A DNA stretch of 6,122 nucleotides from an uncultured Spirochaetales bacterium (GTDB lineage: Bacteria > Spirochaetota > Spirochaetia > Sphaerochaetales > Sphaerochaetaceae): positions 1-6,122 of the forward strand of contig CALFMX010000021.1 in NCBI GenBank assembly GCA_937902565.1, given 5' to 3'. A program made the position numbers and the translations under genes. Shown here piece after piece: positions 5,908-6,122 of the stretch (position 1 is the stretch's first letter; the number at the start of each line of letters is the position of its first letter). Under the pieces are notes generated by a model that was not told where the DNA came from, did no database searches, and was given only the letters and a program-made list of their open reading frames with translations.

Positions 5908-6122
5908 GGTGGGCTGAGGAGCGCAACCACCGGCTCTGTAGCGTTGATATACACATAGCGGCCCTCCTTCTCGGTTGCGAGGAGGAGGCCTTTTTTACGC
6001 TGTGTGGCAAAGGGCGCGGTACAGATCACCTCTGAACGCACGGCGCTCCACCCGGTCTCGATGGTTTTGCCGCTTCGCATGAGGAAGAGCACCTCATCAT
6101 CGGTGATCACCAATGCCCCCCA
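5895..6122 (-). CDS. C-terminal end of an unidentified protein, start beyond the window
   Basis: Read on the minus strand, the frame is open from the right edge to TAG at 5897-5895, giving 75 residues. A TTG at 6113 could start translation, but the frame stays open to the edge and no ribosome site is visible, so I treat it as the tail of a longer gene. The visible part alternates beta-like stretches (GALVITDDEVLFLMRSG, KKGLLLATEKEGRYVYI, EPVVALLS) in a way that would suit the last blades of a beta-propeller or another all-beta domain. There is no diagnostic motif. The codon choice (ctc, gag, atc) matches neighbouring genes. It converges on the plus-strand gene and overlaps its 3' end by 13 bp. 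Its coding sequence also carries the terminator of that gene. It is less certain than the other genes because it is short and unrecognised. Confidence 0.65.
   Translation of the reverse strand, partial: WGALVITDDEVLFLMRSGKTIETGWSAVRSEVICTAPFATQRKKGLLLATEKEGRYVYINATEPVVALLSPPQNE
5960..5996 (+). terminator. Intrinsic terminator of the tether-like gene
   Basis: GGCC-(C)-TCCTTCTC pairs with GAGGAGGA-GGCC around a six-base loop (GGTTGC). This gives a 12-bp stem with one bulged C and one G-T wobble, followed directly by six T (5991-5996). It starts 52 bases after the stop at 5907. It lies inside the coding sequence of the convergent minus-strand gene, where the same bases encode the region around KKGLLLATEKEG. 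Confidence 0.85.

Noticed and set aside
5989..5998. A6G run next to a hairpin in the right-edge minus-strand gene, resembling a slippery frameshift site
   Set aside because: The frame is CGT AAA AAA GGC, so the AAAAAAG run is not in the phase needed for simultaneous -1 slippage, and the zero frame continues normally to its stop. The A-run is the complement of the terminator T-tract.

Overview
The window is high-GC bacterial DNA that is almost entirely coding and encodes mostly cell-envelope proteins. Five of the seven genes make proteins with a signal peptide, a lipobox or a membrane anchor, and three of those look like outer-membrane beta-barrels. This means a diderm organism. The density of small barrels and lipoproteins without classical proteobacterial homologues would fit a spirochaete such as a Sphaerochaeta or Treponema relative, but that is a guess from style and not from a marker gene. 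The only protein I can name with confidence is PepT (peptidase T, M20 family).

Layout. A minus-strand cluster fills positions 1-4547. In transcription order it holds a small outer-membrane-like protein (4547-3996), a lipoprotein with C-terminal hydrophobic helices (3963-3112), pepT (3037-1796), an exported protein with a soluble N-terminal domain and a C-terminal barrel (1796-846), and an LPP20-like lipoprotein that runs off the window at base 1. The last three genes overlap by 1 and 4 nt (TGATG, ATGA), so they are almost certainly one translationally coupled operon. The 74-nt gap before pepT is the largest in the cluster. It holds a 16-bp inverted repeat with one mismatch whose 3' arm, in the pepT mRNA, contains the pepT Shine-Dalgarno sequence.

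Divergent from this cluster, across a 178-nt spacer with a perfect 16-bp palindrome, lies a single plus-strand gene (4726-5907). Its product has an N-terminal membrane segment, a long acidic Pro/Glu/Val-rich linker with three 14-residue tandem repeats, and a C-terminal eight-stranded barrel ending in Phe. It could reach from the inner to the outer membrane as one polypeptide. A strong intrinsic terminator (5960-5996) closes this unit and lies inside the coding region of a convergent minus-strand gene. The last 75 codons of that gene are visible at the right edge, and its stop codon overlaps the end of the plus-strand gene by 13 bp.

How they may work together is inference. The two barrels, two lipoproteins and the tether-like protein look like an envelope-assembly or envelope-architecture locus. 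PepT is a cytoplasmic tripeptidase caught in the operon, with its own post-transcriptional control suggested by the hairpin. The points most worth checking are the hairpin over the pepT ribosome binding site and the one-polypeptide trans-envelope architecture.
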